This document shows positions 42,466 to 51,329 of a stretch of 64,000 nt of DNA, piece by piece. Where the stretch lies: assembly GCF_006547065.1 (NCBI RefSeq), contig NZ_CP041243.1:868001-932000 (forward strand), in the 5' to 3' direction. The position numbers and the translations under genes were made by a program. The stretch is from Brevundimonas sp. M20 (lineage in GTDB: Bacteria > Pseudomonadota > Alphaproteobacteria > Caulobacterales > Caulobacteraceae). Below the pieces are notes generated by a model. That model was given only the letters and a program-made list of their open reading frames with translations. It made no database searches and was not told the DNA's origin. Within the stretch, counting starts at the first letter, position 1; each line of letters begins with the position of its first letter.

Positions 42466-43293
42466 ATGGCGCTGAACAGCGTTAACACGAACACGGGCGC
42501 TATGGTCGCCCTGCAGAACCTGTCGGTCACCAACTCCGAACTGGCTACGGTTCAAAGCCGCATCAATACCGGCAAGAAGGTCAACTCCGCCAAGGACAAC
42601 GGCGCCATCTGGGCTATCGCTCAGGGGCAACGTGCCGAGATGGGCGCCCTGAATGCCGTCAAGGACAGCCTGAACCGCGGTCAATCGGCCGTGGACGTCG
42701 GCATCGCCGCCGGTGAAACGGTGTCGGACCTGCTCACGCAAATGAAGGAAAAGGCGCTCGCCGCCACCGACAAGAGCCTGACCACGGCTGCCCGCAATGC
42801 CCTGAACGAAGACTTCGTGGCCCTGCGCAAGCAGATCACCTCGACCGTCTCGAACGCCAAGTTCAACGGCGTCGCCGTGATCTCGGGCACCGCCGGCTTC
42901 AAGGCTCTGGCTGACTCGGCCGGTTCGACCACCATCGACATCGCCGCCGAAAACATGACGCTCTCGGGTTCCATCGTGACCCTGGCGTCGACCGCCAACA
43001 TCGCCACCCTGACCCAGGCCACCGCCAACCTGGCCAAGGTCAACGCGTCGATCGATAACGTGTCGGCGTCGCTGGCCCGCCTCGGCACCGGCTCGAAGGC
43101 CCTGGGCACTCACCTCGATTTCGTGAGCAAGCTGCAGGACACCATCGACGCGGGCGTCGGCAACCTGGTGGATGCCGATCTGGCTAAGGAGTCCGCGCGT
43201 CTGCAGGCCCTGCAAACCAAGCAACAGCTGGGTGTGCAGGCTCTGTCGATCGCCAACTCCTCGACCTCCATGCTGCTGGGACTGTTCCGCTAA
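42466..43293 (+). CDS. Flagellin (FljK-type alpha-proteobacterial flagellin)
   Basis: A 275-residue filament protein. The N-terminal D0/D1 region MALNSVNTNTGAMVALQNL, then RINTGKKVNSAKDNGAIWAIAQ, and the C-terminal region GVGNLVDADLAKESARLQAL with ANSSTSMLLGLFR, are the conserved halves that polymerise. The central variable part is short, as in Caulobacter flagellins of about 275 residues. No signal peptide: exported through the flagellar type III apparatus. Driven by a sigma-54 promoter with ftr-like sites, and ends at a GC hairpin. Confidence 0.95.
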   Translation: MALNSVNTNTGAMVALQNLSVTNSELATVQSRINTGKKVNSAKDNGAIWAIAQGQRAEMGALNAVKDSLNRGQSAVDVGIAAGETVSDLLTQMKEKALAATDKSLTTAARNALNEDFVALRKQITSTVSNAKFNGVAVISGTAGFKALADSAGSTTIDIAAENMTLSGSIVTLASTANIATLTQATANLAKVNASIDNVSASLARLGTGSKALGTHLDFVSKLQDTIDAGVGNLVDADLAKESARLQALQTKQQLGVQALSIANSSTSMLLGLFR

Positions 43294-43307
43294 GGAACGA
43301 TCGGAAC

Positions 43308-43329
43308 GGCGGGGCCTTCGGGCCCCGCC
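43308..43329 (+). terminator. GC hairpin after first flagellin
   Basis: GGCGGGGCC-TTCG-GGCCCCGCC, a perfect 9-bp stem with UUCG loop, 14 bases after the stop. There is no T-run, so it may stabilise the flagellin mRNA end or only partly terminate. Confidence 0.6.
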
Positions 43330-43385
43330 TGACCGCTCCAGTCCCTTGAAGGGAACCGCCGCCTTGAAATGCGTCGGCAGGAGAC

Positions 43386-43670
43386 ATGCAAAACAATGCG
43401 AATGTTGGTGCGGTAAACGCCTACGAAATCACCCCCCTCAGCACGGCCGCCGGTAACGACCCGCAAGAGTCGCCCGCCCGGCAAGAGGCTGAACAGGTCG
43501 CTCGCTATCGTCTGGTCATTGAGGAAGGGCCCCGTACAGGATCCTTCATCTACAAGACGATGGATCGTTTGACCGGTGAGGTCGTGAAGCAGTTTCCCCG
43601 CGAACAGGTCATCGATCTGATGAACCAGTCTGATTACAGCGCCGGCGCGGTCATCGACACCAGAGCCTGA
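43386..43670 (+). CDS. FlaG-like flagellar protein
   Basis: A 94-residue protein. After a variable N-terminus, YRLVIEEGPRTGSFIYKTMD and RLTGEVVKQFPREQVIDLMN match the FlaG pattern: a beta hairpin with a D-x-x-TGEVI-x-QFP core. FlaG influences filament length and flagellin behaviour. The ribosome-binding site GGAG is only 2 bases from the ATG, unusually close. It sits between two flagellin genes, which supports the assignment. Confidence 0.75.
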   Translation: MQNNANVGAVNAYEITPLSTAAGNDPQESPARQEAEQVARYRLVIEEGPRTGSFIYKTMDRLTGEVVKQFPREQVIDLMNQSDYSAGAVIDTRA

Positions 43671-43801
43671 CGCCTTCGAAAATCCGTTCTACCCGCCGTG
43701 CTGGAGCGATCCGCGCGGTTAAAATGCGTGGTGAATGCGCGTTAACCATGTGTGCACCCTTACCGCCTTAGCCTTGCCCAAACCTCGAAGGGCTGAGTCG
43801 G

Positions 43802-44635
43802 ATGACGAATAGCGTCCATACCAACGTCGCGGCGCAAATCGCGCTCCAGAACCTGACCACGACGAACAACCGTCTGGCGGATGTTCAGGGTCGGGTGTCC
43901 ACGGGCCTGAAGGTCCAGGGCGCCAAGGACAATGCCGCGATCTGGGCGATCGCCCAGACGCAACGCGCCGACGTCGGGGCCTTGGGCGCCGTGAAGCAGA
44001 GCCTGGACCGGGCGACCTCGATCGCCGACGTGGCCCTTTCGGCCGGTGAGTCGGTTTCTGACCTGTTGAATCAATTGAAGGAAAAGGTCACGGCGGCCAA
44101 GGACAGCTCGCTGAAAACCCAGTCCCGTCAGCTGCTGAACGCCGACTTCCAGGCCCTGATGAAGGCGATCAAGTCCGCCATCGACAACGCCAGCTTCGAT
44201 GGCGGCAACATCCTGAACGGTTCGCTGACCAACGGCATCAAGTTCCTGGCCAATGCGGATGCGTCGGCCTTCGTGACGCTGTCTTCGAAGAACCTGACGC
44301 TGGGCGGCTCGATCATCGAAATCTCGCTGAGCGACAGCCTGATGACCCTAACGGGCGCGACCAACGCCCTGACCAAGCTGGACGATTCGATCACCCAGCT
44401 GAACGCCGCGCTCGGCGAGATCGGCGCCCAGGCCAAGCAGATCGAAGCCCACAACAGCTTCGTGTCAAAGCTGATGGACACGCTAGAATCCGGGATCGGC
44501 AATCTGGTCGATGCCGATCTGGCCAAGGAAAGCGCGCGCCTGCAAGCCTTGCAGGTTCAGCAGCAACTGGGCGCCCAGTCGCTGTCGATCGCCAACCAGG
44601 CGCCGCAGATCATCCTGTCGCTCTTCCAGGGCTGA
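43802..44635 (+). CDS. Second flagellin
   Basis: A 277-residue flagellin, MTNSVHTNVAAQIALQNLTT, with RVSTGLKVQGAKDNAAIWAIA and a C-terminus GNLVDADLAKESARLQALQV. It differs from the first flagellin in the middle region and N-terminal residues, so it is a true paralogue, not a recent duplicate. I see no sigma-54 match upstream. The leader has GGTTAA and TTAACC inverted copies and a GAGTC (CcrM-type GANTC) site directly before the ATG. Caulobacter filaments contain several flagellins expressed in order; this could be a proximal-filament one. Confidence 0.94.
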   Translation: MTNSVHTNVAAQIALQNLTTTNNRLADVQGRVSTGLKVQGAKDNAAIWAIAQTQRADVGALGAVKQSLDRATSIADVALSAGESVSDLLNQLKEKVTAAKDSSLKTQSRQLLNADFQALMKAIKSAIDNASFDGGNILNGSLTNGIKFLANADASAFVTLSSKNLTLGGSIIEISLSDSLMTLTGATNALTKLDDSITQLNAALGEIGAQAKQIEAHNSFVSKLMDTLESGIGNLVDADLAKESARLQALQVQQQLGAQSLSIANQAPQIILSLFQG

Positions 44636-44637
44636 TG

Positions 44638-44760
44638 TCAGGCGAGACGGCGGTCTCCGGACCGTCCGATCGCAATCGGCGCGGGGCGTCGGCGTTGGAC
44701 GCGCGGCCCGAAGCCATACAAGGCAAGCAGCGATATTAGGGCGTTGACGAAGGCACTCAT
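44638..44760 (-). CDS. Possible 40-residue membrane protein with strong RBS
   Basis: Minus-strand ORF MSAFVNALISLLALYGFGPR followed by a basic, Arg-rich tail. CGGAGGAG lies 7 bases before the ATG, among the best ribosome-binding sites in the window. One amphipathic or membrane helix is predicted. It occupies the gap between the second flagellin and the FlaEY-like gene in the opposite direction. No homologue recognised. Confidence 0.5.
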   Translation of the reverse strand: MSAFVNALISLLALYGFGPRVQRRRPAPIAIGRSGDRRLA

Positions 44761-44891
44761 CGGGCACTCCTCCGTATTGATCGCGCTCTGAACGGGCGCG
44801 GACAAACATTGTTCCGCGAGTCGGGGCGAATGTCGCGTCTGTTAAGCCCTCGTTACGCCTCCGCTGGCACACTCGCGCGCGGGAGCCGCCT

Positions 44892-47615
44892 GTGATCGAC
44901 AACAGCTATCTTCTGGGACTGTTCAGCGGGACGGCGTCGACCACGACGTCGAACGCCGCTGCGACCGCGCTCACCCAGGCCACGAAGCAGCCGACCCCGC
45001 CTTGGTCGAGCACCGTCAAGGCGCCCGAACAAAGCGCCCTGCTGCGCGCCGCCCTCGGCGGCCGAAACTTCATCAATGAAGGCACGGCCCAGCTCGATGT
45101 GAAGGGCGCATCCGCCGACTACAAGAAACTGTTCGCCCTGTATCAGGGGCTCGAGAGCATGAACGCCCTGGTCAACCGGGCCGGCACCAAGGGCGTCAGC
45201 ACGCTGGAGCTGACGCAGTTGGACCGCCGGTTCGCCGCGGGCATGGCCGAGATCAGCAAGTGGATCCCGTCTGCTGATCTGGAAGGCATCCGACTGGTTC
45301 AGGGCACGTCTTCGACGACCAGCAAGACGACGGCTGCCGTCGCCCGGGATGGCGCGATCTCCGTCACCGGGCCGATCCACGAAGGTTCGCCCGATGAGTT
45401 GTCGCCGGCCTTCGCGGGCGAGGTGCAGTTCAGGATTTCGGCCAAGAAATCGGACAACACCACGGTTGAGGTGGACATCGACCTGAACGAGATGGGGACC
45501 ACCTCCCGGACCCTGACCAATGTGCTGGATCACATCAACGGCAAGCTGGAAAGCGCGGGTCTGGAAACCCGTATCGGACGTGAACTGGTTAAGCCGGAAC
45601 CCAAGACGATCACCTCGGGCGGCAAGACGATCACACTGCCGGCGGGGCCGGACCAGTTCGCCCTGGCCGTGCGTGGCGTGACCACCGAGAAGGTCAGCTT
45701 CGAACCCGCCGTGACCGCGAACGCCGTCTATGTGGTGCAGAAGGCCGGAACCGCCGACGGGCTGCAGATGCTCAAATTCCAGAGCGATACCGGAGGCGAC
45801 GCCCCGGCCCCGATCGCGGGCGTGGGCGAGACCCAGTGGGTGGACGGCCGCTCGTCCCAAACGGCCCTGCCCGCCGGAGTGGAAACCGTCCGCGCCAGCG
45901 CGACGGGACCTGATGGTTCGGTCTGGATGGTGGCAGACCTGACCGCGGGACCAGACAATCAGCCGATCAAGGGCCAGAAGGACGTGGCTCTGATCAAGCT
46001 CGATTCCGCCGGCCGGGTGGTGATGATCCAGGCGCTCGGCGCAGCCTCCACGGCCAGCGGATACGCCATCGCTATCGACGCGGACGGCAAGGTGGCTGTG
46101 GCGGGCTCGGTTACAGGCGCGCTGGATGCGGGCAAGACCGGCGACGTCGCGGGCGTGGCAGACAGCTTTGTGTCGGTGTTCGACGCGGACGGTCAGGAGT
46201 TGTGGACCCAGCGTCGGGGCGCGCGGGCGGCGGACGAGGCGACCTCGGTCAGCTTCGGTCCAAATGGCTCGGTCTATGTGGCGGGCCGGGCCCAGTCCGC
46301 GATGACCGGCGCGGTCGGGGTCGGCGGCTGGGACGGCTATGTTCAGGCCTTTACGTCGAGCCAGGCCTATCCTTCGGCGCCGGTCGTGGCCACGGCGGTC
46401 GGAACGGTCCAGTTCGGCACCGCCGAGACGGATGGCGTCAGCGCCATCGCGGTCGATGGGAACAACCTCTATTCGGCGGGCGTCGAAGACGGGCGGATCG
46501 TCGTTCGCCAGTTCACCCTGGACGCGGACGGCAAGCCGACGCTGGCTGCCTCCCGTGATCTGGGCGATGCGAGCGGCGAGATCAGCGGGCTAGCCATCGT
46601 TGATGGCAAGGTGGTGCTGAGCGGCACGACCCGGAACACCTCGCTGGATGTCGGCACGGTCAACACGGCGCACCACGGAGGCAAGGACGCCTTCGTCGCG
46701 GTGCTGGACGGTAGCCTGACCGCGTCCGTGGATGATCGCCTGACCTATGTCGGCAGCGCGGGCGACGATGACGCCGTGGACATGAAGATCCTCGACGGCA
46801 AGGTCTGGCTGACCGGTGTGGCGGATCGCCCTGAAGGCGCCAAGGACACCGATCCGACGCGGGCCTATCTGACCCGGATCGACGCGACGACCGGGGCGGT
46901 CGAGTGGCGGAGGGAGTGGGATGGTGACGGCCAACAGGCAGCCCCGCTGACGCTCGCCGTGTCCTCGGGCGGGGCCAGCGTGCTGGATCGGCTGGGGCTT
47001 CCGCAGGGTGAGATCGACCAGAGCCAGTCCAAGACCCTCGTGAACGCGACGTCTCTGAGGGTGGGCGACCGATTCTATGTCTCGCCCGCTGACGGAGGAC
47101 GTCAGGTCGCTGTCACCATCGAAGCGCGCGATACCCTTCAGACACTTGCGCGGAAGATCGAGCAGGCGTCGAACATGAAGCTCAAGGTCACGGTCTCCTC
47201 GGAATCCGCCAAGGATGGCGAGGCGGGAGATCTGGCCACCGCGCTGCGGACCGGCTTGCAGCGCCTGAGCATCACCGCGCGGGACGGGGTGAAGGGCGCC
47301 GTGCTGACATCGGGTGAGACCGGGCGTGACGCCCTGGCCGGTCTGGGCCTGTCGCAAGGTTATATCGGCAAGACCTCGGGCGATAACGTCACCCAGACTT
47401 TCGGACTGGGGCTGCCGACCAATCTGAATCTGAGCAGCGCCGCAGCGGTCGCGACCGCCGGCGAGAAGCTGCAGGCTGCGATGAAAGCGATCCGCGACGC
47501 CTATCGCGGCCTGGCCCCGGAATCGAACACTCCAGCCGTCACCGGCACGGCTCCGGCCTATCTGACGGCCCAGATCGCCAACTATCAGGCGGCCCTCGCC
47601 CGTCTGACCGGCTGA
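44892..47615 (+). CDS. Large flagellar regulatory/structural protein, FlaEY-like (tentative)
   Basis: A 907-residue protein without signal peptide, starting at GTG 44892. The N-terminal helical part begins MIDNSYLLGLFSGTAST. The middle third has propeller-like repeats: GYAIAIDADGKVAVAGSVTG, TSVSFGPNGSVYVAGRAQS, VSAIAVDGNNLYSAGVEDG, as in SBBP repeats. The C-terminal part (RVGDRFYVSPADGGRQVAVT, RDTLQTLARKIEQASNMKLK, GLQRLSITARDGVKGAVLTS) recalls flagellar cap/hook-associated domains. A gene of this size beside the flagellins and close to ssb matches my memory of Caulobacter flaEY; the name rests on context plus size, not on a motif. Confidence 0.55.
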   Translation: MIDNSYLLGLFSGTASTTTSNAAATALTQATKQPTPPWSSTVKAPEQSALLRAALGGRNFINEGTAQLDVKGASADYKKLFALYQGLESMNALVNRAGTKGVSTLELTQLDRRFAAGMAEISKWIPSADLEGIRLVQGTSSTTSKTTAAVARDGAISVTGPIHEGSPDELSPAFAGEVQFRISAKKSDNTTVEVDIDLNEMGTTSRTLTNVLDHINGKLESAGLETRIGRELVKPEPKTITSGGKTITLPAGPDQFALAVRGVTTEKVSFEPAVTANAVYVVQKAGTADGLQMLKFQSDTGGDAPAPIAGVGETQWVDGRSSQTALPAGVETVRASATGPDGSVWMVADLTAGPDNQPIKGQKDVALIKLDSAGRVVMIQALGAASTASGYAIAIDADGKVAVAGSVTGALDAGKTGDVAGVADSFVSVFDADGQELWTQRRGARAADEATSVSFGPNGSVYVAGRAQSAMTGAVGVGGWDGYVQAFTSSQAYPSAPVVATAVGTVQFGTAETDGVSAIAVDGNNLYSAGVEDGRIVVRQFTLDADGKPTLAASRDLGDASGEISGLAIVDGKVVLSGTTRNTSLDVGTVNTAHHGGKDAFVAVLDGSLTASVDDRLTYVGSAGDDDAVDMKILDGKVWLTGVADRPEGAKDTDPTRAYLTRIDATTGAVEWRREWDGDGQQAAPLTLAVSSGGASVLDRLGLPQGEIDQSQSKTLVNATSLRVGDRFYVSPADGGRQVAVTIEARDTLQTLARKIEQASNMKLKVTVSSESAKDGEAGDLATALRTGLQRLSITARDGVKGAVLTSGETGRDALAGLGLSQGYIGKTSGDNVTQTFGLGLPTNLNLSSAAAVATAGEKLQAAMKAIRDAYRGLAPESNTPAVTGTAPAYLTAQIANYQAALARLTG

Positions 47616-47675
47616 TCGGGCGACGACGAAACGCGTTGACGGCTCCCGCATCGGCGGGGTTATTGGGGCTTCCCA

Positions 47676-48368
47676 ATGCGCGAGCCCTGTATGCCCAAGG
47701 ACAACCGAATTCTCATCCTGATCGGGGCGGCCGTGGCCGTCGTGATCGCCGTGATCATCGGCCTGCTGGTATCCGGTGGCAAAGATGACGGCCCCGCCGA
47801 GCCGCCGCCCGCGGCCCAGGGCGGGCTCACGGTCGCCGTTGCCGATGCGCCCGGTCTGGATTCCACGCGTGAACTGCGGTGCTACGTTGATGGCCAGTTC
47901 ATCGGCATGGCGACGCTGAGCGACTGCGCGCGCCGCAACGGCCTGGCGACCGACGCGCTGGATGTCGGGGTGGACGCCTCCGGCGCGCTCGTGGCTGCGC
48001 CGACGGCTTCGCTCACCCCGCCGCCTTCGGCCCCGCCAGCCGACCTGACCGAGACCAGGCCGGAGGCCGCCGCGGCCGAACCGACACAGCCTGCCCAGGC
48101 GCCGCAACAGCAGGCCGCCGGCGGCGGGCAGTGCTTGCGATACACCGGCTCGGACTGGCGTGTCCTGGCCTCGGGCGTGAGCCTGAACCAGTGCGTGCAG
48201 GAACTGTACGCCGGAACCTGCGTGCGCCCGGGCGAGGCGCTGTATGGCCGCTGGGGAGAGACGACGCTGCGTCTGGTGCCGCGTCGGGTCGAGCAGTCGC
48301 CGGACAATAGTCGCTTCCGCACCCTCGCGGAGCAGGATCGCAGCTGCCAGTTCCCGGGACTTCGTTGA
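47676..48368 (+). CDS. Single-pass membrane protein, hypothetical
   Basis: A 230-residue protein with one membrane segment near the N-terminus (ILILIGAAVAVVIAVIIGLLVS). A Pro/Ala-rich linker separates two small domains with paired Cys: RELRCYVDGQFIGMATLSDC, and QCLRYTGSDWRVLASGVSLNQC with VQELYAGTCVRPGEALYGRW. The start is either ATG 47676 or ATG 47691; ribosome-binding sites are weak for both. The stop overlaps the next gene start (TGATG). Family unknown; the periplasmic face is indicated by cysteines. Confidence 0.75.
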   Translation: MREPCMPKDNRILILIGAAVAVVIAVIIGLLVSGGKDDGPAEPPPAAQGGLTVAVADAPGLDSTRELRCYVDGQFIGMATLSDCARRNGLATDALDVGVDASGALVAAPTASLTPPPSAPPADLTETRPEAAAAEPTQPAQAPQQQAAGGGQCLRYTGSDWRVLASGVSLNQCVQELYAGTCVRPGEALYGRWGETTLRLVPRRVEQSPDNSRFRTLAEQDRSCQFPGLR

Positions 48369-48772
48369 TGATGCGCGCCGTTTCCCTGTTGGCCGTCGCA
48401 TCGGCCGCCGCCATTCTGTCCGCCTGCGCCGGCGGGGTCGAACCGCCGGCCGAGCGTGGCGTTTGCTATGTGGTCGAACCCGGCGCCGACGGCGCGGACC
48501 CGGCTTTCAATGTTCTGGCCCGCGATCAGACCCAGATCGAGTTCTGCGCCGCGCGTCTTGAGGAAATGCGACTGCGCTTCCTGGGTCTGGGCGGCAACCG
48601 TCGCGATGTGATCGGCGTCTATCAGGGGCAGTTCATATTCATCGACCGTGCCGGGGTGTGGTTCGGCAAGAGTCTTGATGGACCGCGTTTCATGGCGTTG
48701 GCCCGAACGGGGGATGGACGTCTGGCGGTGCCGGGCGCCATCGAACAGGCGCCGGTCGCTCCCGGTCAATAG
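48368..48772 (+). CDS. Hypothetical lipoprotein
   Basis: A 134-residue lipoprotein: signal peptide RAVSLLAVASAAAILSAC with the lipidated Cys at residue 20. The mature domain has CYVVEPGADGADPAFNVLAR, then CAARLEEMRLRFLG and RDVIGVYQGQFIFIDRAGVW. Translationally coupled to the preceding membrane protein, so both probably form an envelope pair. No family recognised. Confidence 0.75.
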   Translation: MMRAVSLLAVASAAAILSACAGGVEPPAERGVCYVVEPGADGADPAFNVLARDQTQIEFCAARLEEMRLRFLGLGGNRRDVIGVYQGQFIFIDRAGVWFGKSLDGPRFMALARTGDGRLAVPGAIEQAPVAPGQ

Positions 48773-48813
48773 GTCCCGAACAGGCGGGGCCTCGCCGTCC
48801 GCTGGACAAGGGC

Positions 48814-48828
48814 GAACAAAGGTGGAAC
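48814..48828. promoter_or_regulatory. ssb: LexA (SOS) box upstream of ssb
   Basis: GAAC-AAAGGTG-GAAC is the reverse complement of GTTC-N7-GTTC, the alphaproteobacterial LexA operator. It lies about 150 bases before the ssb start, in the 200-base gap. Confidence 0.82.
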
Positions 48829-48976
48829 AAATCGTCGCTCCGCCCTTGGGCGACGGCGAGTTCTGTGGATTGCGAAGACAAAACGGCCACGGCGGCGTGA
48901 AAGCGCGCTAGGCCACGTGGGAAGGGCCTGAATCAGCGCGAAGCGCGGTGGGCCAGCTAGCTAAAGGAGCTCGATG

Positions 48977-49471
48977 ATGGCGGGCAGCGTCAACAAGGTC
49001 ATTCTGGTCGGTAACCTGGGCAAGGATCCCGAAATCCGGTCTCTCAATTCGGGCGAGCGCGTCGCCAACCTGTCGATCGCGACCTCGGAAACGTGGCGCG
49101 ACAAGTCGACCGGCGAGCGCAAGGAAAAGACCGAATGGCACCGGGTCGTGATCTTCAACGAGAACATCGTGAAGGTCGCCGAGAACTACCTGAAGAAGGG
49201 CTCGACCGTTTACATCGAAGGCTCGCTGCAAACTCGCAAGTACGAGCAGGGCGGCGTCGAGAAGTACACGACCGAGATCGTGCTGCAGAAGTTCCGCGGT
49301 GAACTGACCATGCTGGGCGGTCGCGCTGACAGCGGTGGCGGCTCGGGTGGCGGTTACGGCGGCGGTGGGCGTGGCGACGACGACTATTCGTCGGGCTTCT
49401 CGACCGGCGGCGCCAACAAGCCTTCCGGTCCGAAGGAAAGCTATGACCTGAACGACGACATCCCGTTCTGA
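48977..49471 (+). CDS. ssb: Single-stranded DNA-binding protein
   Basis: A 164-residue homotetrameric SSB. The OB fold spans about residues 1-110: [81 protein letters not shown] Gly-rich flexible linker follows and then the acidic tip DLNDDIPF, which docks repair and replication proteins. ATG 48977 is preferred over 48974 because AGGAG is then 7 bases upstream. SOS control is expected from the LexA box. Confidence 0.97.
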   Translation: MAGSVNKVILVGNLGKDPEIRSLNSGERVANLSIATSETWRDKSTGERKEKTEWHRVVIFNENIVKVAENYLKKGSTVYIEGSLQTRKYEQGGVEKYTTEIVLQKFRGELTMLGGRADSGGGSGGGYGGGGRGDDDYSSGFSTGGANKPSGPKESYDLNDDIPF

Positions 49472-49478
49472 TCGGGAC

Positions 49479-50283
49479 GTGGGCGTGAACCGGCGTTCCT
49501 GGCTCACGCTACTGGCGGCCTGGCTCGGCGTTTCCGCCGGGCCAGCGGCTGCTGTAGCCGGCCAGAGCACCAGTCTCTACACCACGCATCATGTTGATGG
49601 CCGCCGCGCAGTTGCTCTTTGGGAGCAGTTGCGGGCGAGGGGAGACGGCTATCCGGTGATCCTTGGATCGCCTGATGAAGCGGGCGCCTTCCTGATGGAC
49701 CTGGATCATCAGATCGGGATGGCCCCGGCCCGGATGGAAGCAGCGGCCCGGCTCCGGTTCCCGCAGGACCTTCGGGCGCTACGGGCGGAGAAAAAGGGCC
49801 GGTATCCGCGCCCGTCTGACGCCGGATCAACAACAGACGTTCGATGAGGACTGGGCGACCCCCGATGACGGGGAGTGGCCCGAGGATCTTCCCGCCCCGG
49901 CGGACGAGCCTGTGGTCGTGCGTGGTCATGACAACCGGTACCGGGACGTTCTGATCGTGGTGCTGCCCGCGCGGGACGCGACTGAAGCGCTGGCGATGCT
50001 CGGGTACGAGCCCGGTGAATACGAAACCGTGTGCCCGGTGGAGCATCACATGGCCGCCGTCCGAAACTGGCGGGAGGGCTGGGGCTTTGAACTGGTGGCC
50101 TGCTATCGCGGCGCCATCGAGGGGCGGGCGAGCCGTCGTCCGACCGGCCGCGAAGCCGCGTTGGCCCTTGCCCGCGAGCAGTACGAATATTGTCCCGACA
50201 TCGTTGATCAGGGCGTGGGTTCCACGGCGGCGCTCGCTGCGACCCTGATGGTCTCTGACTGGTGGTACTTCTGGTGGGACTGA
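49479..50283 (+). pseudogene. DUF4253 protein gene with frameshift
   Basis: The 5' part (49479-49847 frame) encodes a Tat-like signal (NRRSWLTLLAAWLGVSAGPAAA) and the DUF4253 N-terminal region ALWEQLRARGDGYPVILGS. The 3' part, in the next frame, encodes the family C-terminus CPVEHHMAAVRNWREGWGFEL and LAREQYEYCPDIVDQGVGST, ending in WYFWWD. Reading the second frame upstream gives sensible sequence (RARLTPDQQQTFDEDW) from the A5 run at 49791-49795. One extra A there would explain the break: GAG-AAA-AGG-GCC would restore the frame. Either a recent pseudogene or a homopolymer sequencing error. Function of the family unknown. The GTG start is 7 bases after the ssb stop. Confidence 0.8.
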
Positions 50284-50364
50284 CCACCCGTCCGCCACAT
50301 TCCGAAATGCGAAGTGTCGGGCGCGTCTCTCGCGTCCGGCGCGTTCGCGGGCTAACCGGATGCG

Positions 50365-51270
50365 GTGATCACCCCGGACAAGCCCCACAGCCCTCTGAGC
50401 CCTCTTGAGATCGCCGCGATCGTGGCGATCATCGTCATCTGGGGCGTGAACAATGCGGCGGCCAAGGTCGCGACCGAGGTGCTGCCGCCGCTGATGACCG
50501 GCGCCCTGCGTTTCGCCATCGCCGCAACCTGTCTGATTCCCTTCGTGCGACCGCCCTTTCCGAACTGGAAGAGCCTGCTGCTCATCGTCTGCATCGGCGG
50601 ACCGCTACACTACGGGCTGGTCTATCTGGCCTTCTGGTTGGCGCATGACGTCAGTCCGGTGTCCGTGGCGACACAGCTTTGGGTGCCGTTTACAGCGCTG
50701 TTCGCCTTCCTTGTGTTGCGAGAGAAGCTGTCGCGGTTCGCCCTGATCGGTATGGGCGTGGCCTTCCTGGGCGTGGCGTGGATGACGCTGGACGCCCATG
50801 CAATCGAGGACTGGAAAGCCGTCGCCGTCGGTGTGGTGGCTGCCAGCGCCTGGGCGATGACCACGGTCATCGCCCGCCGAACGACCTCCATCCCTCCGTT
50901 GAAGATGCAGGGTCTGCTGGCGCTGGTCGCCCTGCCGACCTTGGCCTTCGCCTCGGCCTTCTTTGAGCGCGGACAATTCGAGGCGTTGCAGAAGGCTGAT
51001 GCGCTGATCTGGGCCTGTTTGATCTGGGCGGGGGTGGTGTCGTCCGTGCTGGCGACGACCCTCGTCTTCTGGCTGGTGCAGAAGCGGCCTGCCGGACGGG
51101 TGACGCCCTATCTGCTGGCGACGCCCGTGGTGTCTATCCTGATCGGCTGGTCCTTGATGGGGGACGTGCTGACGCCCCAGATTCTGACCGGCGCGGCCCT
51201 GACCATGGTCGGGGTGGCCGTTGTCGCCATCGCCGAGCGCGGTCTGCGGGCAGGCGCGGCCAAGGCCTGA
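50365..51270 (+). CDS. EamA/DMT superfamily transporter
   Basis: A 301-residue inner-membrane protein with ten hydrophobic segments in two EamA repeats. Typical elements: IVAIIVIWGVNNAAAKVATE and LPPLMTGALRFAIAATCLIP in repeat 1, and AGVVSSVLATTLVFWLVQKR with TPVVSILIGWSLMGDVLTPQ in repeat 2. The family exports metabolites or amino acids; substrate unknown. The GTG at 50365 is the only start that keeps the short cytoplasmic N-terminus. Ends at a terminator shared with the convergent bamF gene. Confidence 0.92.
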   Translation: MITPDKPHSPLSPLEIAAIVAIIVIWGVNNAAAKVATEVLPPLMTGALRFAIAATCLIPFVRPPFPNWKSLLLIVCIGGPLHYGLVYLAFWLAHDVSPVSVATQLWVPFTALFAFLVLREKLSRFALIGMGVAFLGVAWMTLDAHAIEDWKAVAVGVVAASAWAMTTVIARRTTSIPPLKMQGLLALVALPTLAFASAFFERGQFEALQKADALIWACLIWAGVVSSVLATTLVFWLVQKRPAGRVTPYLLATPVVSILIGWSLMGDVLTPQILTGAALTMVGVAVVAIAERGLRAGAAKA

Positions 51271-51277
51271 ACGAAAA

Positions 51278-51304
51278 AGCCCCGGGCGCTGGGCGTCCGG
51301 GGCT
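51278..51304 (+). terminator. Terminator between convergent genes
   Basis: AGCCCCGGGCGC-TGG-GCGTCCGGGGCT (one mismatch) preceded by GAAAAA and followed by GATCCG. The A-run makes it effective mainly for the minus-strand bamF transcript; it may serve both. Confidence 0.75.
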
Positions 51305-51329
51305 GATCCGTCGGAACTGAAATCGAACC

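Noticed and set aside
44865..44880. TGGCAC before the FlaEY-like gene as a sigma-54 promoter
   Set aside because: The -12 GC is one base out of register and the transcription start would fall at the start codon, leaving no leader.
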